A stretch of 64,000 nucleotides of DNA from Pseudomonas brassicacearum subsp. brassicacearum. GTDB lineage: Bacteria; Pseudomonadota; Gammaproteobacteria; Pseudomonadales; Pseudomonadaceae. Position 1 is the stretch's first letter, and the number at the start of each line of letters is the position of its first letter. The notes below the pieces were generated by a model. The model searched no databases. It was not told the origin of the DNA and worked only from the letters and a program-made list of their open reading frames with translations. The translations under genes were made by a program, and so were the position numbers. Below are positions 8,338-16,695 of the stretch, piece by piece. The stretch spans positions 1,054,001-1,118,000 of the forward strand of contig NZ_VZPJ01000001.1 in assembly GCF_008801605.1 (NCBI RefSeq), written 5' to 3'.

Positions 8338-8352
8338 CGTCTACCCCTTGTT

Positions 8353-8475
8353 TCAGTCTGAGAGCCACCAGACCATGTCGGAGAACGGCATGGCGAGAAT
8401 TTCAGCGGCGGAAAAATTCAGCTCGGTGGCTAGACGCTTAGCCAGTTGCTTCTGCACCTTGGGGTTGAAGTTCAT
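8353..8475 (-). CDS. Tail assembly chaperone E' (P2 GpE family), read in a shifted frame
   Basis: A 40-residue frame overlapping the 3' end of gene E. It ends AEILAMPFSDMVWWLSD, close to the conserved end of the P2 GpE family. In P2 the equivalent is made as an E+E' fusion by programmed frameshifting. Here E' lies in the +1 (or -2) frame relative to E. The overlap 8438-8475 contains a CCC-C run (in CAACCCCAAG) where a tRNA could slip by +1. Separate initiation at the ATG at 8475 is also possible, with GAGAAG immediately upstream. It is too short for routine gene calling. Confidence 0.75.
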   Translation of the reverse strand: MNFNPKVQKQLAKRLATELNFSAAEILAMPFSDMVWWLSD

Positions 8476-8764
8476 CTTCTCGCACCAGGCGAAAATAGCC
8501 GGCCTGTATGCGGTTGAAGTCCTTCAGCGTCAAGCCATCCAGATCCTTGGTACCGACTTCGGCCAGGGAGGCAAACAAGTTCAGATCTTGTTGTTCCTCA
8601 TCATTGGGCGCTGTTTGGCGGGCAATGCGAAGGTCACGCACGGTCGGTGTTCGGAGGCTCAACGTATCGACACGCACGCCGTTGGCTTCAGATGGCATAG
8701 TCAGTTTCACAGTGACGCGGTCAGCGGCCAGGGTCATCCAGCTTGGGATTGCAGTGCTGCTCAT
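8438..8764 (-). CDS. E: Tail assembly chaperone E
   Basis: A 108-residue protein of the phage tail assembly chaperone family (P2 gpE-like), with the pattern VTVKLTMPSEANG...LRTPTVRDL and DFNRIQAGYFRL. It is thought to coat the tape measure during tail assembly. It sits between the tail tube and tape measure genes, as in P2. Its 3' end overlaps the E' frame, so both E alone and an E-E' fusion are expected products. Confidence 0.87.
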   Translation of the reverse strand: MSSTAIPSWMTLAADRVTVKLTMPSEANGVRVDTLSLRTPTVRDLRIARQTAPNDEEQQDLNLFASLAEVGTKDLDGLTLKDFNRIQAGYFRLVREDELQPQGAEATG

Positions 8765-8830
8765 AGAGGTGTGTCCTTAAACAGAGGAACCGCCGCCCGG
8801 GCGACTCGCCAGGCGGGGTATCAAGAAGAG

Positions 8831-9340
8831 TTAAAGGCCCAATGCGGAACGCTGGGCGGCCAGTTGATCAACGCCGTTGATGACACGGCGCATGCCGATG
8901 GGGTCGATCTCGTAGACGGTTCGGCCGTCCACTTCGAGCTTGTAGTACGTCAGCCCCACGGAGTGCTTGATCTCGGCCTTGTCGCCCGGCTTCCAGTCGC
9001 CCATGTCGACCTCTTTCAAGGTGCCACGCAGGGTGACGATGACCGGCGTGACTTTACCTTTGAGTCCCTTGTAAGCCCCCCGGAACGTACCGTTGAACGC
9101 CGTGCCGTCGGCCAAACCGAAGAACTTCAACGACTCACGGCGTACGCCCGTAGTGGTGAAGCTCGCTTCCTGTTTTTCCATGCCCATGTCCAGCTCGACC
9201 GGCGCGTCCATGCCACCGCCGCGATGCTCTTCCATCTTGAGCGTGAGCTTGGGGAGCGTCAGGCTCGGCACATCGCCCTGGAAGCTGACGCCGTCGGCGA
9301 ACAAGTTCAGGTTCGCCAGGGTTTCGGGAATCATTGCCAT
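8831..9340 (-). CDS. FII: Major tail tube protein (P2 gpFII family)
   Basis: A 169-residue protein that builds the inner tail tube. It opens with IPETLANLNLFADGVSF and contains the conserved TLKMEEHRGGGMDAPVELDMGMEK region. The length matches the family. The ATG has AAGGAG upstream. It follows the sheath gene with a 12-nt gap, the usual FI-FII pair. Confidence 0.95.
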   Translation of the reverse strand: MAMIPETLANLNLFADGVSFQGDVPSLTLPKLTLKMEEHRGGGMDAPVELDMGMEKQEASFTTTGVRRESLKFFGLADGTAFNGTFRGAYKGLKGKVTPVIVTLRGTLKEVDMGDWKPGDKAEIKHSVGLTYYKLEVDGRTVYEIDPIGMRRVINGVDQLAAQRSALGL

Positions 9341-9352
9341 TGAGGTCGCTCC

Positions 9353-10516
9353 TTAAGCGGCGGTGTCGAGGACTTCGGTCAGCCATTGATTGGTGACCTC
9401 TACGCGGAAGTTGGGGTTTTCTGCCGGCGGAACGTCGGTGAAGCGGATGTTCCAATACACCTTGCCCTGCTCCAGCTGGCTGGCCGTGTTCAGCTCCGGG
9501 TCGGCATACACCTCGAAGTTGATGATTGCGCCTTGGGCTTTCAGGTCGCGCATAAACGCTTGCAGACCTTCAGTCACGTCCTTGATGTAAGTCGCGGTGA
9601 TGGAACGGTCGACCGCCCATTTGTGGCCGTAGAGGATCGCATCCATGACGATGTCCATCGTCCGTACGCGAGTGACGAACGCCCACTTCGGATCGCTCGA
9701 CAGCGTGCGGTTGCCCCACAGGCGGAAGCCGTCATCACGGATGATCGTGGTGATGTTGGCGTTGTTGAGCAGGTTGGCCCGGCAGGTTTCGTCACCGTCC
9801 AGAAACTCGATGGGCCGCGTGGTACCGGTGATGCCGACAAACTCCTTGTTCGAAGGCGAAGCCCAAAAGCCGTATTCGCTGTCGGTCCAGGCGAACAAGC
9901 CAGCCACCCAGGCGGAGCCCGGCGCGTCGACCGTGGCGTCCGCCGTGGTGTCCCAATACTGCACGCCTGGATCAACCAGGTACGCCCGCTTGGCGCCGAA
10001 GTTCTCGGCGTAAGCCATCACCGCCTCATCGGTGGTGTTCGGGCCGTCGAGGATGGCGAGCCCTCGCAACTTGTCGGCCACTGCCACCAGGGCGGTACCG
10101 ACAGCCTGTGTCGCGCTGTGCTTGGGAGTCACCAACAGCCGCGGCTGCGCGTTGAACCGGCTCTTGCCGTCCAGCAGCGCTTGCAGGCCTGTACGCTTAC
10201 CATTGGCCTGCACGCCACCGATGATGGCCGAGGTCTGTTCGGCAGGATCCTCCAACTTGGCCACGCCGCAGGCCACGATCACAGCCTTGGCTCGGGTGTA
10301 GATGGCCTTGCAGGCTTTGGTCATTGCCGAGTCGGGCCCGAAGGCAGCCACCGCTTCGCGCTCATTGGTGATCACCACCAGGTCATTCGGCTGCGCGCTG
10401 TAGGCCGGCGCCGGTACAAAGGTGTCAACCAGTCCAATGATCGAGGACGAAGGCAACGCAATGACACGAGCGCCGGTGTCGACGTTCGTGGTGGTAACGC
10501 CGTGAAAGAAGCTCAT
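9353..10516 (-). CDS. FI: Tail sheath protein (P2 gpFI family)
   Basis: A 387-residue contractile sheath subunit, which makes the phage a myovirus. Typical segments are FFHGVTTTNVDTGARVI at the N-terminus, TPKHSATQAVGTALVAVADKLR, and a C-terminal VYWNIRFTDVPPAENP region. I choose the ATG at 10516, which has GGAG 6 nt upstream. Ten upstream codons of the open frame lie in the intergenic hairpin region. The gene begins a new segment after two hairpins. Confidence 0.95.
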   Translation of the reverse strand: MSFFHGVTTTNVDTGARVIALPSSSIIGLVDTFVPAPAYSAQPNDLVVITNEREAVAAFGPDSAMTKACKAIYTRAKAVIVACGVAKLEDPAEQTSAIIGGVQANGKRTGLQALLDGKSRFNAQPRLLVTPKHSATQAVGTALVAVADKLRGLAILDGPNTTDEAVMAYAENFGAKRAYLVDPGVQYWDTTADATVDAPGSAWVAGLFAWTDSEYGFWASPSNKEFVGITGTTRPIEFLDGDETCRANLLNNANITTIIRDDGFRLWGNRTLSSDPKWAFVTRVRTMDIVMDAILYGHKWAVDRSITATYIKDVTEGLQAFMRDLKAQGAIINFEVYADPELNTASQLEQGKVYWNIRFTDVPPAENPNFRVEVTNQWLTEVLDTAA

Positions 10517-10534
10517 AGGTTCTCCAGATACGAA

Positions 10535-10557
10535 AAGGCCCGGCAATGCAGGGCCTT
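10535..10557 (-). terminator. Hairpin upstream of the sheath gene
   Basis: Stem AAGGCCC / GGGCCTT, loop 9 nt. On the minus strand TTTTCGTATCTGGAG follows, ending in the sheath ribosome site. It belongs to the repeated hairpin-plus-ribosome-site units of the late operon. Confidence 0.5.
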
Positions 10558-10579
10558 GTTTGAGGTGAAGCAGAAAGGA

Positions 10580-10605
10580 AAACGCCCCGTCAGTGCGGGG
10601 CGTTT
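10580..10605 (-). terminator. Terminator after the tail-fibre chaperone gene
   Basis: Stem AAACGCCCCG / CGGGGCGTTT with a 6-nt loop, overlapping the stop codon of the fibre chaperone. On the minus strand it continues with TTTTCC. It separates baseplate/fibre genes from sheath and tube genes. Confidence 0.7.
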
Positions 10606-11002
10606 ATTGGGTTTGTTCGGCGATCCAGGGCGGTGCCACGGGACGGTATTGGCTATCAGGAAAGTGCTCGGACTGAGGCCAGTCCCGAAGCGCCTGCCGA
10701 TACCCCAGCAGTTCGGCAAATTGTTCCGCCGTCAGCGTGGTGTTCTGAGCCAGATCCTGCTCGTCACGGTGACGAGTCACGAGCCATTCACTTACGCTAA
10801 CTTGAGCGTCGCGCCAAGCCCGCTCAATAGCAGCTGAAGCATCTTCCGTTGGCACTGGCTTTATAAATTTCTCGCCATCGTAATGCCAACCCTGTGTCAC
10901 GTTTTCGCCACAAGGCTTCCATAACAAATTAGGGTGAAAACGCTGTGCTGGATCGACGTCTGTTACTTCGCGCACGAAGCTGTCTTGAATCAATGCCCAC
11001 AT
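10604..11002 (-). CDS. Tail fibre assembly chaperone
   Basis: A 132-residue protein of the tail assembly chaperone (Tfa-like) family, with the N-terminal FVREVTDVDPAQRFHPNLLW region and the helical C-terminal part LAQNTTLTAEQFAELLGYRQALRDWP, which is typical. It should assist folding and trimerisation of the fibre encoded just upstream. The ATG at 11002 has AGGTGG 8 nt upstream. A GTG at 11014 is possible but overlaps the fibre stop. Confidence 0.85.
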   Translation of the reverse strand: MWALIQDSFVREVTDVDPAQRFHPNLLWKPCGENVTQGWHYDGEKFIKPVPTEDASAAIERAWRDAQVSVSEWLVTRHRDEQDLAQNTTLTAEQFAELLGYRQALRDWPQSEHFPDSQYRPVAPPWIAEQTQ

Positions 11003-11007
11003 CTCGA

Positions 11008-12837
11008 TCACCACCTGATGACTACTTGACCAGGCGACCCATTGCCGCCGTTACCGTTTTCATTGCCGCCACCGCCGCCACTGCCGGTGAGCGTACTGCT
11101 CATACCGCCCGTTCCTATTGAGCCTGAACCCGCCCCATAACCCCGACCGCCGGCACCGTGACCTCCACCATAGATGGAGGTGGATGATGCCGAGCCGTTA
11201 TCGTGACGAGTCGCATGTGCGCCCATTCCCAAGGTCGTGTTTATATCCCCGCCCGCCCCCAGGCCCGCCGCACCGCCATACCACTTTGAAGCACCCGCCC
11301 CCCCGGTAGCACTCATGTAGCTACCGAACGATGACGCGCCCCCCGAAAGCGCGTCGGCTTCGCTTCCGACGGAGCCAGCGCCACCGGCCCCGACTGTCAC
11401 CGTCACCGTAGTGACGCCTGTCAGATCAACCAAGCCCTCAGCAATACCACCTCCGCCGCCACCGCCACCTCCATGCGAGTACCGACCACCACCACCGCCG
11501 CCCGCAACAACGCGAACCCACGCTTTACTCACGCCAGCCGGCTTTGTCCAAGTGAAAACTCCCGCAGAGCTGTAGTTCTGAACACCACGATAGGGAAGAT
11601 CCGCATTCACGGTGTCCGTGGTCGCGATTTGTCGCCAGGGAAGCCAAGCTCCTGCTGAGTTTTTGGTGCGGAAAAACATATATGCAACGTTGTCGGAAAC
11701 AAGGGAATCCCATATCTGGGTTGCCATGCTAGAACTGCCACGTTCCATATGGAAAATGGTGCCGTTGGGGATAGTCGTAGAGGTTCCGTAGATTGTCGGC
11801 TTATTGCCCGTGGTGCTGTTTGAAACCATATAGATCCCATCGAGCGCGAGCGTATCGATGTTCCCCGTATAGTTAAACGCAGTGGACCCCAACCCAAACT
11901 GGGCCATGATGGCTCGTACGGCTGCAGACGTAGCGATTTTTGAACTGTTATCAGTACCCGCTACCGTCGGGGCCGTTGGTGTGCCCAACAGTGCAGGAGA
12001 ACTAAGCGGGGCAAACCCTTGCGTGATGTTCTGAAAAGCCAGTGATGTTGTGCCCAGGACAATCGCCCCATCCGTCACCAACTGCCAGCGAGTGTCGGCC
12101 AGCGTAGCGCCTTGCTCGACGGACAAAATCATCGCTGAGGTGACTTCAGCATTGCTGTCAGCATCCGGTGCACGCTGCCAAGCCGCTACGCCGACAATGT
12201 AAATACCATTGTCCTTAGAGGCCGTTTGGTTCTTCACCAACACCCGGTCACCTGCGAGCAGGCTCACGCCGTCGATGGTCTGAAGCCCAGTCAACGCGAT
12301 ATTGGCCGTAGTCGCTACGCGCACTGACTGCTTGTTGTCGAGCTTGTACAGTTCTTCCAAGATTCGCCTTTCGACAAACTCTCGCGTTGCCAACACCACC
12401 GAGGGGTCAATCTTCAGCGTGATGTTGCCCGTACTGCTGACGATGAAATTCATCCGCACGACCTGGGTCCGACCCGAACCCTGCGACATGATCGGCTTAA
12501 AACTCGGTGGGCAGTTCGCTACCGCCACCAGATCCCCGTCAGCGTCGTACAAACCAATTTCGCGAATCCAAAACCCTCCCTCGTCGGCCGGAATCACCTG
12601 CTCAGCGACAATCACCGCCGGGTTGACGGGGTCAATAAAAAGCTGATTCAGCGGTCGCCGACGCCATTCGTTGATCAACGACGTTTGGGCCGCACTTGGA
12701 ACCGGGTCGGTGCCGTTGGCGTCGCCTACGCCCATGTCGGTAAGTTTCCACGGAACGCCGAGGGCATCGGCATTCGCCTGTTTCGCCGCTCCCACGTTCG
12801 TGAGAATCGCGAAAAATTGCGAGGTCTGATCAATCAT
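11008..12837 (-). CDS. Tail fibre with glycine-rich tip
   Basis: A 609-residue fibre. The first about 160 residues (MIDQTSQFFAILTNVGAAK, then EGGFWIREIGLYDADGDLVAVANCPP) match the baseplate-attaching domain of P2-type fibres. The middle has repeat-like segments, including LQTIDGVSLLAGDRVLVKNQ and FAPLSSPALLGTPTAPT. From about residue 440 the tip is dominated by runs of up to nine glycines alternating with variable loops. Similar polyglycine tips in T-even adhesins form packed polyglycine helices that show receptor-binding loops. The tip should decide host range. Codon use in the Gly runs is mixed, so slipped-strand change is limited. Confidence 0.92.
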   Translation of the reverse strand: MIDQTSQFFAILTNVGAAKQANADALGVPWKLTDMGVGDANGTDPVPSAAQTSLINEWRRRPLNQLFIDPVNPAVIVAEQVIPADEGGFWIREIGLYDADGDLVAVANCPPSFKPIMSQGSGRTQVVRMNFIVSSTGNITLKIDPSVVLATREFVERRILEELYKLDNKQSVRVATTANIALTGLQTIDGVSLLAGDRVLVKNQTASKDNGIYIVGVAAWQRAPDADSNAEVTSAMILSVEQGATLADTRWQLVTDGAIVLGTTSLAFQNITQGFAPLSSPALLGTPTAPTVAGTDNSSKIATSAAVRAIMAQFGLGSTAFNYTGNIDTLALDGIYMVSNSTTGNKPTIYGTSTTIPNGTIFHMERGSSSMATQIWDSLVSDNVAYMFFRTKNSAGAWLPWRQIATTDTVNADLPYRGVQNYSSAGVFTWTKPAGVSKAWVRVVAGGGGGGRYSHGGGGGGGGGIAEGLVDLTGVTTVTVTVGAGGAGSVGSEADALSGGASSFGSYMSATGGAGASKWYGGAAGLGAGGDINTTLGMGAHATRHDNGSASSTSIYGGGHGAGGRGYGAGSGSIGTGGMSSTLTGSGGGGGNENGNGGNGSPGQVVIRW

Positions 12838-13439
12838 GAGTAAACGTCCAAGATGTCTATGGTGTGTTCGCGCCCTACCACGCCGAAGGATCCGGTGACT
12901 TCAATGTCACGCATGACCGGCGGGTAAACGTCGATTTCGTCGCCCTCATACAGAGCAACACCGATGTTCAAATTCCCTCGGGTTTCGAGGCTGATCGCCA
13001 ATCCGGTCATGTGACGGCTGACCGGCCGGGCGTCGTCGATCAGCCACGTCAGCTCCTGATAGGTTTCTTCGCTGATGCCTTCATCGGAAACGCCGATCTT
13101 CAGGGCAAACGTTCCTGGCACGCCCTTGGGCTCGGTCTGGAACCACTCGACTACCTCGATCAGATAGCCGAACGGTTCCACCACCCGGCGCAGAGCCCCG
13201 ATGGTTCCTTTATGGGCGTGGACGTAGAACGAAGAGCGGATCACCGAGCGCTTGACCTCTTCGGGCCACGCCTCGTCCCAGCGGTCCACGGACCAGGCCC
13301 AAGCCAATTGGTAAAGCAGGTGCGCCGGGCAGGTGTCCGGGTTGTACAAGGTACGAAGCGGTATCTCGGTTGTTTCGTCGATAGCCGCCTCAATGGCCCG
13401 CTCAAGCTGGGCGCTGTTGAGGGGAAGCAGGCTTTTCAT
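12834..13439 (-). CDS. I: Tail protein I (P2 gpI family, baseplate)
   Basis: A 201-residue baseplate wedge component. The pattern LPLNSAQLERAIEAAI...CPAHLLYQLAWAWSVD and HKGTIGALRRVVEPFG is characteristic of gpI. The ATG at 13439 overlaps the end of gene J by four bases. The open frame extends 24 codons upstream inside gene J. It ends overlapping the fibre start by four bases. The W-J-I-fibre order is as in P2. Confidence 0.94.
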   Translation of the reverse strand: MKSLLPLNSAQLERAIEAAIDETTEIPLRTLYNPDTCPAHLLYQLAWAWSVDRWDEAWPEEVKRSVIRSSFYVHAHKGTIGALRRVVEPFGYLIEVVEWFQTEPKGVPGTFALKIGVSDEGISEETYQELTWLIDDARPVSRHMTGLAISLETRGNLNIGVALYEGDEIDVYPPVMRDIEVTGSFGVVGREHTIDILDVYS

Positions 13440-14320
13440 TTGCCACCCCGCGTTATGGTGAAACCCGTGCACCACGCCGCTTGGGCCTTGGTTGGGCGGA
13501 TGTCCACCCACCCAGGGATCTCGACCCGGGCCACGCCGCTGACGTGGACCTGTGCATCAATCGCCGAACGGGCAACCTCAACGCCCAAGCGGCGCCGGGG
13601 GTTAATCCAGGCCTGCAAGCGCGCATTGCACTCGGCAAGTGCTGCCTCGTTTTCAGGGCCTGTACCGGCCATGTACACCACGGCATCGACTCGATAAGGC
13701 AGGATCTCGGCGCCCTGCACTGTCAGCCGATCAGCAACAGGCCGCCGATCTTCGTCGTTGAGGTGAGTGTCGACTTCGGCCAACAACTCGGGGCTGGCCG
13801 TACCATCGCCCTCCAGGGACAGCACCGTTACGACCACCTCGGCCGGCGCCGGGCTTTCGGCCGTGGCGTCTGCCACCAGGCCCGAGGCGTTACGGGCATG
13901 CAAGATGTAGCTGTTTCGCGGCCCGGCAGTGGTCAGCCCCTCATACCTAAGTTGCACCCGCTCGCGCAGCGCGTCGTAACTCTCCAGCACCGCCGGCACT
14001 GGGGGCACGGCGGTTGAGTCTTCAGCCTGGATGACCAAGCGCTGCAGGTTCACGTTGGCGGCCAACTGCTCCAGGTCGGCACCCGTGGCATGAGCCAGGA
14101 ACAGCGCCTTGGCCGCGTCGTTGACCCTGGCCCGGTTCTGCATGCGCCGATAGGCGCCCAGCTCCAGCAGCTTGGTCACCGGATCGCTTTCAAGGAAAGC
14201 GGTCCAGTTGTCGCCCATGTAGTCGCGGAACGTTGCCAGGTCGTCCTGATACAACTCTTCAAAATCCAGACTCTCCAGCACCTGTGGCGCCGGCAACGCC
14301 GAAAGGTCGATAGTGCTCAT
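13436..14320 (-). CDS. J: Baseplate assembly protein J (P2 gpJ family)
   Basis: A 294-residue protein matching the gpJ/T4 gp6-like baseplate wedge family, with ALPAPQVLESLDFEELYQD at the start, LELGAYRRMQNRARVNDAAKA, and a C-terminal RRRLGVEVARSAIDAQVHVSGV region. It overlaps W upstream and I downstream by four bases each, so the three are probably translationally coupled. Confidence 0.95.
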   Translation of the reverse strand: MSTIDLSALPAPQVLESLDFEELYQDDLATFRDYMGDNWTAFLESDPVTKLLELGAYRRMQNRARVNDAAKALFLAHATGADLEQLAANVNLQRLVIQAEDSTAVPPVPAVLESYDALRERVQLRYEGLTTAGPRNSYILHARNASGLVADATAESPAPAEVVVTVLSLEGDGTASPELLAEVDTHLNDEDRRPVADRLTVQGAEILPYRVDAVVYMAGTGPENEAALAECNARLQAWINPRRRLGVEVARSAIDAQVHVSGVARVEIPGWVDIRPTKAQAAWCTGFTITRGGK

Positions 14321-14643
14321 GCGTTCACCTCCAGCACCACGCCATCGCCAATGTAAGAGCCCGTCAGTTGCAAGGTGATCTGTCCATCCACCACCGCAAT
14401 GACCCGGACACGCTCAAGCTTCAAACGGGGCTCCCAACGCCCTAGGGCACGAGCAACCTCGGCCTGTACCGCGCTTTTCCAGCCTTCGTTAACTGGCAGG
14501 TCGACATAACGACGCATCTGGCTGCCGTACTCCGGCCGCATGCGACGGCTGCCGACAGGCGTGCTCAGAATGTCCTCAATGGACTGCCGCAAATGCGCCT
14601 GGCCGGACAGCGGCTGCCCCGTGCGACGGTCCACTCCGATCAT
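14317..14643 (-). CDS. W: Baseplate protein W (P2 gpW, gp25-like)
   Basis: A 108-residue protein of the gp25/gpW lysozyme-related baseplate family. It contains LRQSIEDILSTPVGSRRMRPEYGS, which carries the EPR-like core motif region of the family. The start is the ATG at 14643 (MIGVDRRTG). The open frame upstream of it overlaps the preceding gene and lacks support. A four-base overlap links it to J. Confidence 0.93.
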   Translation of the reverse strand: MIGVDRRTGQPLSGQAHLRQSIEDILSTPVGSRRMRPEYGSQMRRYVDLPVNEGWKSAVQAEVARALGRWEPRLKLERVRVIAVVDGQITLQLTGSYIGDGVVLEVNA

Positions 14644-14647
14644 GTGA

Positions 14648-14896
14648 TTACTCCGCCAGCTGTTGCATATCCGGGTGTGCCTTGAGGAAGGCGTACTGAT
14701 CATCGCCGCCGGCTGTAACCTGGCCGGCAATGACCGGCATGGAGATGCCGTCTGGCATGATCAGCGTGCGTGAGGTGTACCGGGTGTCGCGGAACACTCG
14801 CGCCGGTCCGATGGGCGCCGGCGACTCGGTTTGGACTGGCTCAGGCAACGCCGCGACGGCAGTTGGCCGCTCGGTGTCTGTTCGCGTTTTGCTCAT
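14648..14896 (-). CDS. Small phage protein between V and W, function unknown
   Basis: An 82-residue protein. The first 30 residues are Pro/Thr/Glu-rich and probably disordered. The rest (ARVFRDTRYTSRTLIMPDGISMPVIAGQVTAGGDDQYAFLKAHP) looks compact and β-rich. I do not recognise a family. It starts after a hairpin and a GGAG ribosome site and stops 5 nt before W. Its place between the spike gene V and baseplate gene W suggests a baseplate accessory role, inferred from position only. Confidence 0.78.
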   Translation of the reverse strand: MSKTRTDTERPTAVAALPEPVQTESPAPIGPARVFRDTRYTSRTLIMPDGISMPVIAGQVTAGGDDQYAFLKAHPDMQQLAE

Positions 14897-14919
14897 TTGG
14901 GTAGCTCCAGAAATGCGAA

Positions 14920-14938
14920 AGCCCGCACGTGGCGGGCT
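14920..14938 (-). terminator. Hairpin between V and the small baseplate-region gene
   Basis: Stem AGCCCGC / GCGGGCT, 5-nt loop, followed on the minus strand by TTTCGCATTTCTGGAG, whose GGAG is the ribosome site of the next gene. The stem arms are identical to those of the hairpin at 4281-4299. Confidence 0.5.
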
Positions 14939-14955
14939 GTGGGTAAATGTCGGAG

Positions 14956-15519
14956 TCAGTGTTTGTGGTTCGGCGTGTTGCCACCGGTATCGATGATTTT
15001 TCCGCCGCCGTTGATATCGCCCGTGACCTGTAACGGGCCGTTGATCAGCACATTGCCGGTCAGGGTGATATCGCCTGCCGTGGCGTTGATCTCGCTGTCC
15101 GTTACGACCACTTCGGTTCCGCCGACTTTGATCGTCACGGTACCGCTTGGCACGGTGATGGTGTAGGTGCCGGCCTGCCAGTCATAGACCAGCGAGCCCC
15201 CATCCTCGAAACGCCACACCTCGACATGGTCGCGGTTGTCCGGTGGTGCCCCGGCATCGCCATACAGACCGGGGATAAATGTGCCCTGCGCCACATCACC
15301 GCTGGCACTTACCAGAGTTCCCTGCTCGCCCATGCTGGGCGCTCGCCAATGACGGGCTTTGCCGGCTGCGATGCTGTGCCATCGCACCCAGGCACTGACC
15401 CAGTCCCCATCCGACACCCGACATGCGGGTGGCGAAGCGGTCAGATCCAGCGCGACCACATAACAATCCTTGACCAGGCCGGCCAGCATGCGGTCATGCT
15501 GCGCACTGGGGTAGCTCAT
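14956..15519 (-). CDS. V: Baseplate spike protein V (P2 gpV family)
   Basis: A 187-residue membrane-piercing spike. The N-terminal OB-fold part (VALDLTASPPACRVSDG...VRWHSIAAGKARHWRAPSMGEQG) is followed by a β-helix segment rich in Thr/Val/Gly repeats (ITVPSGTVTIKVGG, DITLTGNVLINGPLQVTG). It ends NTPNHKH. An HxH at the tip matches the iron-binding apex known for P2 gpV. It overlaps the upstream gene by four bases. Confidence 0.94.
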   Translation of the reverse strand: MSYPSAQHDRMLAGLVKDCYVVALDLTASPPACRVSDGDWVSAWVRWHSIAAGKARHWRAPSMGEQGTLVSASGDVAQGTFIPGLYGDAGAPPDNRDHVEVWRFEDGGSLVYDWQAGTYTITVPSGTVTIKVGGTEVVVTDSEINATAGDITLTGNVLINGPLQVTGDINGGGKIIDTGGNTPNHKH

Positions 15520-16040
15520 GCCATATCCTCCGGTGGCTGATAGCTACCTTCGCTACCAGAGCCAGTGTCAGGGCTGAAACCCCAGAGCAAGGAGCCTGGC
15601 GGTTGATTCGGCCACGGCCACTCCTCTTCACCGAGGTAAATAGTTTGTGTCCATTCAACGACCCAGACCGCGTAACCATCCAACTCGGGGCGGGTCCAGT
15701 CTTGGGCGGCCCGAACAAACTCGGCGGGCTCAACCTCCAGCCCCCATGTCTGGATACGCAACAGCACGGCCATTTGTACGGCGGCGAATGCCGCTTTCTG
15801 CTGGCACTCGGCATCCTCACCGCCAACGATGAAGCGCACCTCCAAACGCGCAACCAGCGCCGTCTCCCCTGTTCCGGGATCTTGGCCGGGTTCCAACTCC
15901 GCCAGCTCAATCACCGCAGCAGGCAAGTCAATATGATCGGCCATATAGGGCATGGTCCGCACGCAGGCCAATCCTGGAATCGCCTGGTCGATATGAGCCT
16001 CAACGGCCTGATACAAAAGCTCAAGACTGAAGTCAGACAC
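15516..16040 (-). CDS. Probable tail completion/terminator protein
   Basis: A 174-residue protein whose start is a GTG at 16040, overlapping the Z stop codon in GTGTCTGA, with GAGG 9 nt upstream. The pattern (LLYQAVEAHIDQAIPGLACV...LPAAVIELAELEPG...ARLEVRFIVGG) is like tail terminators, in which an αβ fold caps the tail tube and joins the head. Its position directly after the Z-like gene corresponds to gene U in lambda. The C-terminal 25 residues are Pro/Gly/Ser-rich and look unstructured. The family assignment rests on pattern and order, not on a firm motif. Confidence 0.7.
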   Translation of the reverse strand: MSDFSLELLYQAVEAHIDQAIPGLACVRTMPYMADHIDLPAAVIELAELEPGQDPGTGETALVARLEVRFIVGGEDAECQQKAAFAAVQMAVLLRIQTWGLEVEPAEFVRAAQDWTRPELDGYAVWVVEWTQTIYLGEEEWPWPNQPPGSLLWGFSPDTGSGSEGSYQPPEDMA

Positions 16041-16695
16041 GGGCGGATCCTCGCAGATACTTCTGCAGTTCAAAGTTCAGTTCCTGCTCCAGGATCTCAA
16101 GCAGGCGCTGGTGAGCCCGATTGGTCCATGACTCGAAGTGTGGCCGGACGTCCTCCAGGGATATCTTGGCCTTGGCGAGTGGAAAGCGGCTGTCGTTCTC
16201 CGAGATCCAGCCTGAGCTAGCCCCACCACCGCCAGATACCTCACTGTCGGGATAGTCGCTGGCCTTGAAATGCTTGCTCGCGGTTCGAATCCAGATGTCC
16301 GGCCGCCCGCCATAGACCTTCTTGAAAAATGCCCCCTCATATCGACGCCCTGCTACCGAAACACCCGACCGTGATTGTCGTGGTCGCCCCGCACGGCTGG
16401 CCTCAATCGCATTGATGCCGAACCACAGCTTGCCTTGCCCGTTACCGGAAAGCGGGTAGGCCCGCAGGCGCTGCCGGACGGCAGACACCGCGATGCGTTC
16501 CTGCCGGCTGACGGTGCGGGCAATGTGGGTTCGCAACCACCGTAGTGTTTTGTTGATGGCCCGACGCTGTGCAGCTAAGGAAGCCTTGGGCACCAGGGCA
16601 GCGAAGTCAGCAAACGCCTTCAGATCCGACCGATCTGCCTGCAGCGTAATCATGCCGCTGCTGGCCGACTGCTTGACGTAGCTGCCGACGCTCAT
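16033..16695 (-). CDS. Minor tail protein Z-like (lambda gpZ family)
   Basis: A 220-residue protein matching prophage minor tail protein Z, with KAFADFAALVPKASLAAQRRAINKTLRWLRTHIARTVSR and the WFGINAIEASRAGRPRQ segment. Lambda gpZ acts late in tail completion. It lies between the FII-like head-tail connector and the tail terminator candidate, as in lambda, although the tail that follows is P2-like. This makes it the border between the two modules. Confidence 0.85.
   Translation of the reverse strand: MSVGSYVKQSASSGMITLQADRSDLKAFADFAALVPKASLAAQRRAINKTLRWLRTHIARTVSRQERIAVSAVRQRLRAYPLSGNGQGKLWFGINAIEASRAGRPRQSRSGVSVAGRRYEGAFFKKVYGGRPDIWIRTASKHFKASDYPDSEVSGGGGASSGWISENDSRFPLAKAKISLEDVRPHFESWTNRAHQRLLEILEQELNFELQKYLRGSARV

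Noticed and set aside
9386..10837. A 483-codon plus-strand frame opposite the sheath gene
   Set aside because: Crosses the sheath gene, two terminators and the fibre chaperone on the opposite strand; composition typical of a shadow.
11400..11520. Glycine-run coding repeats in the tail fibre as a phase-variable repeat
   Set aside because: The GGN codons are mixed and no pure tandem unit long enough for slippage is visible.
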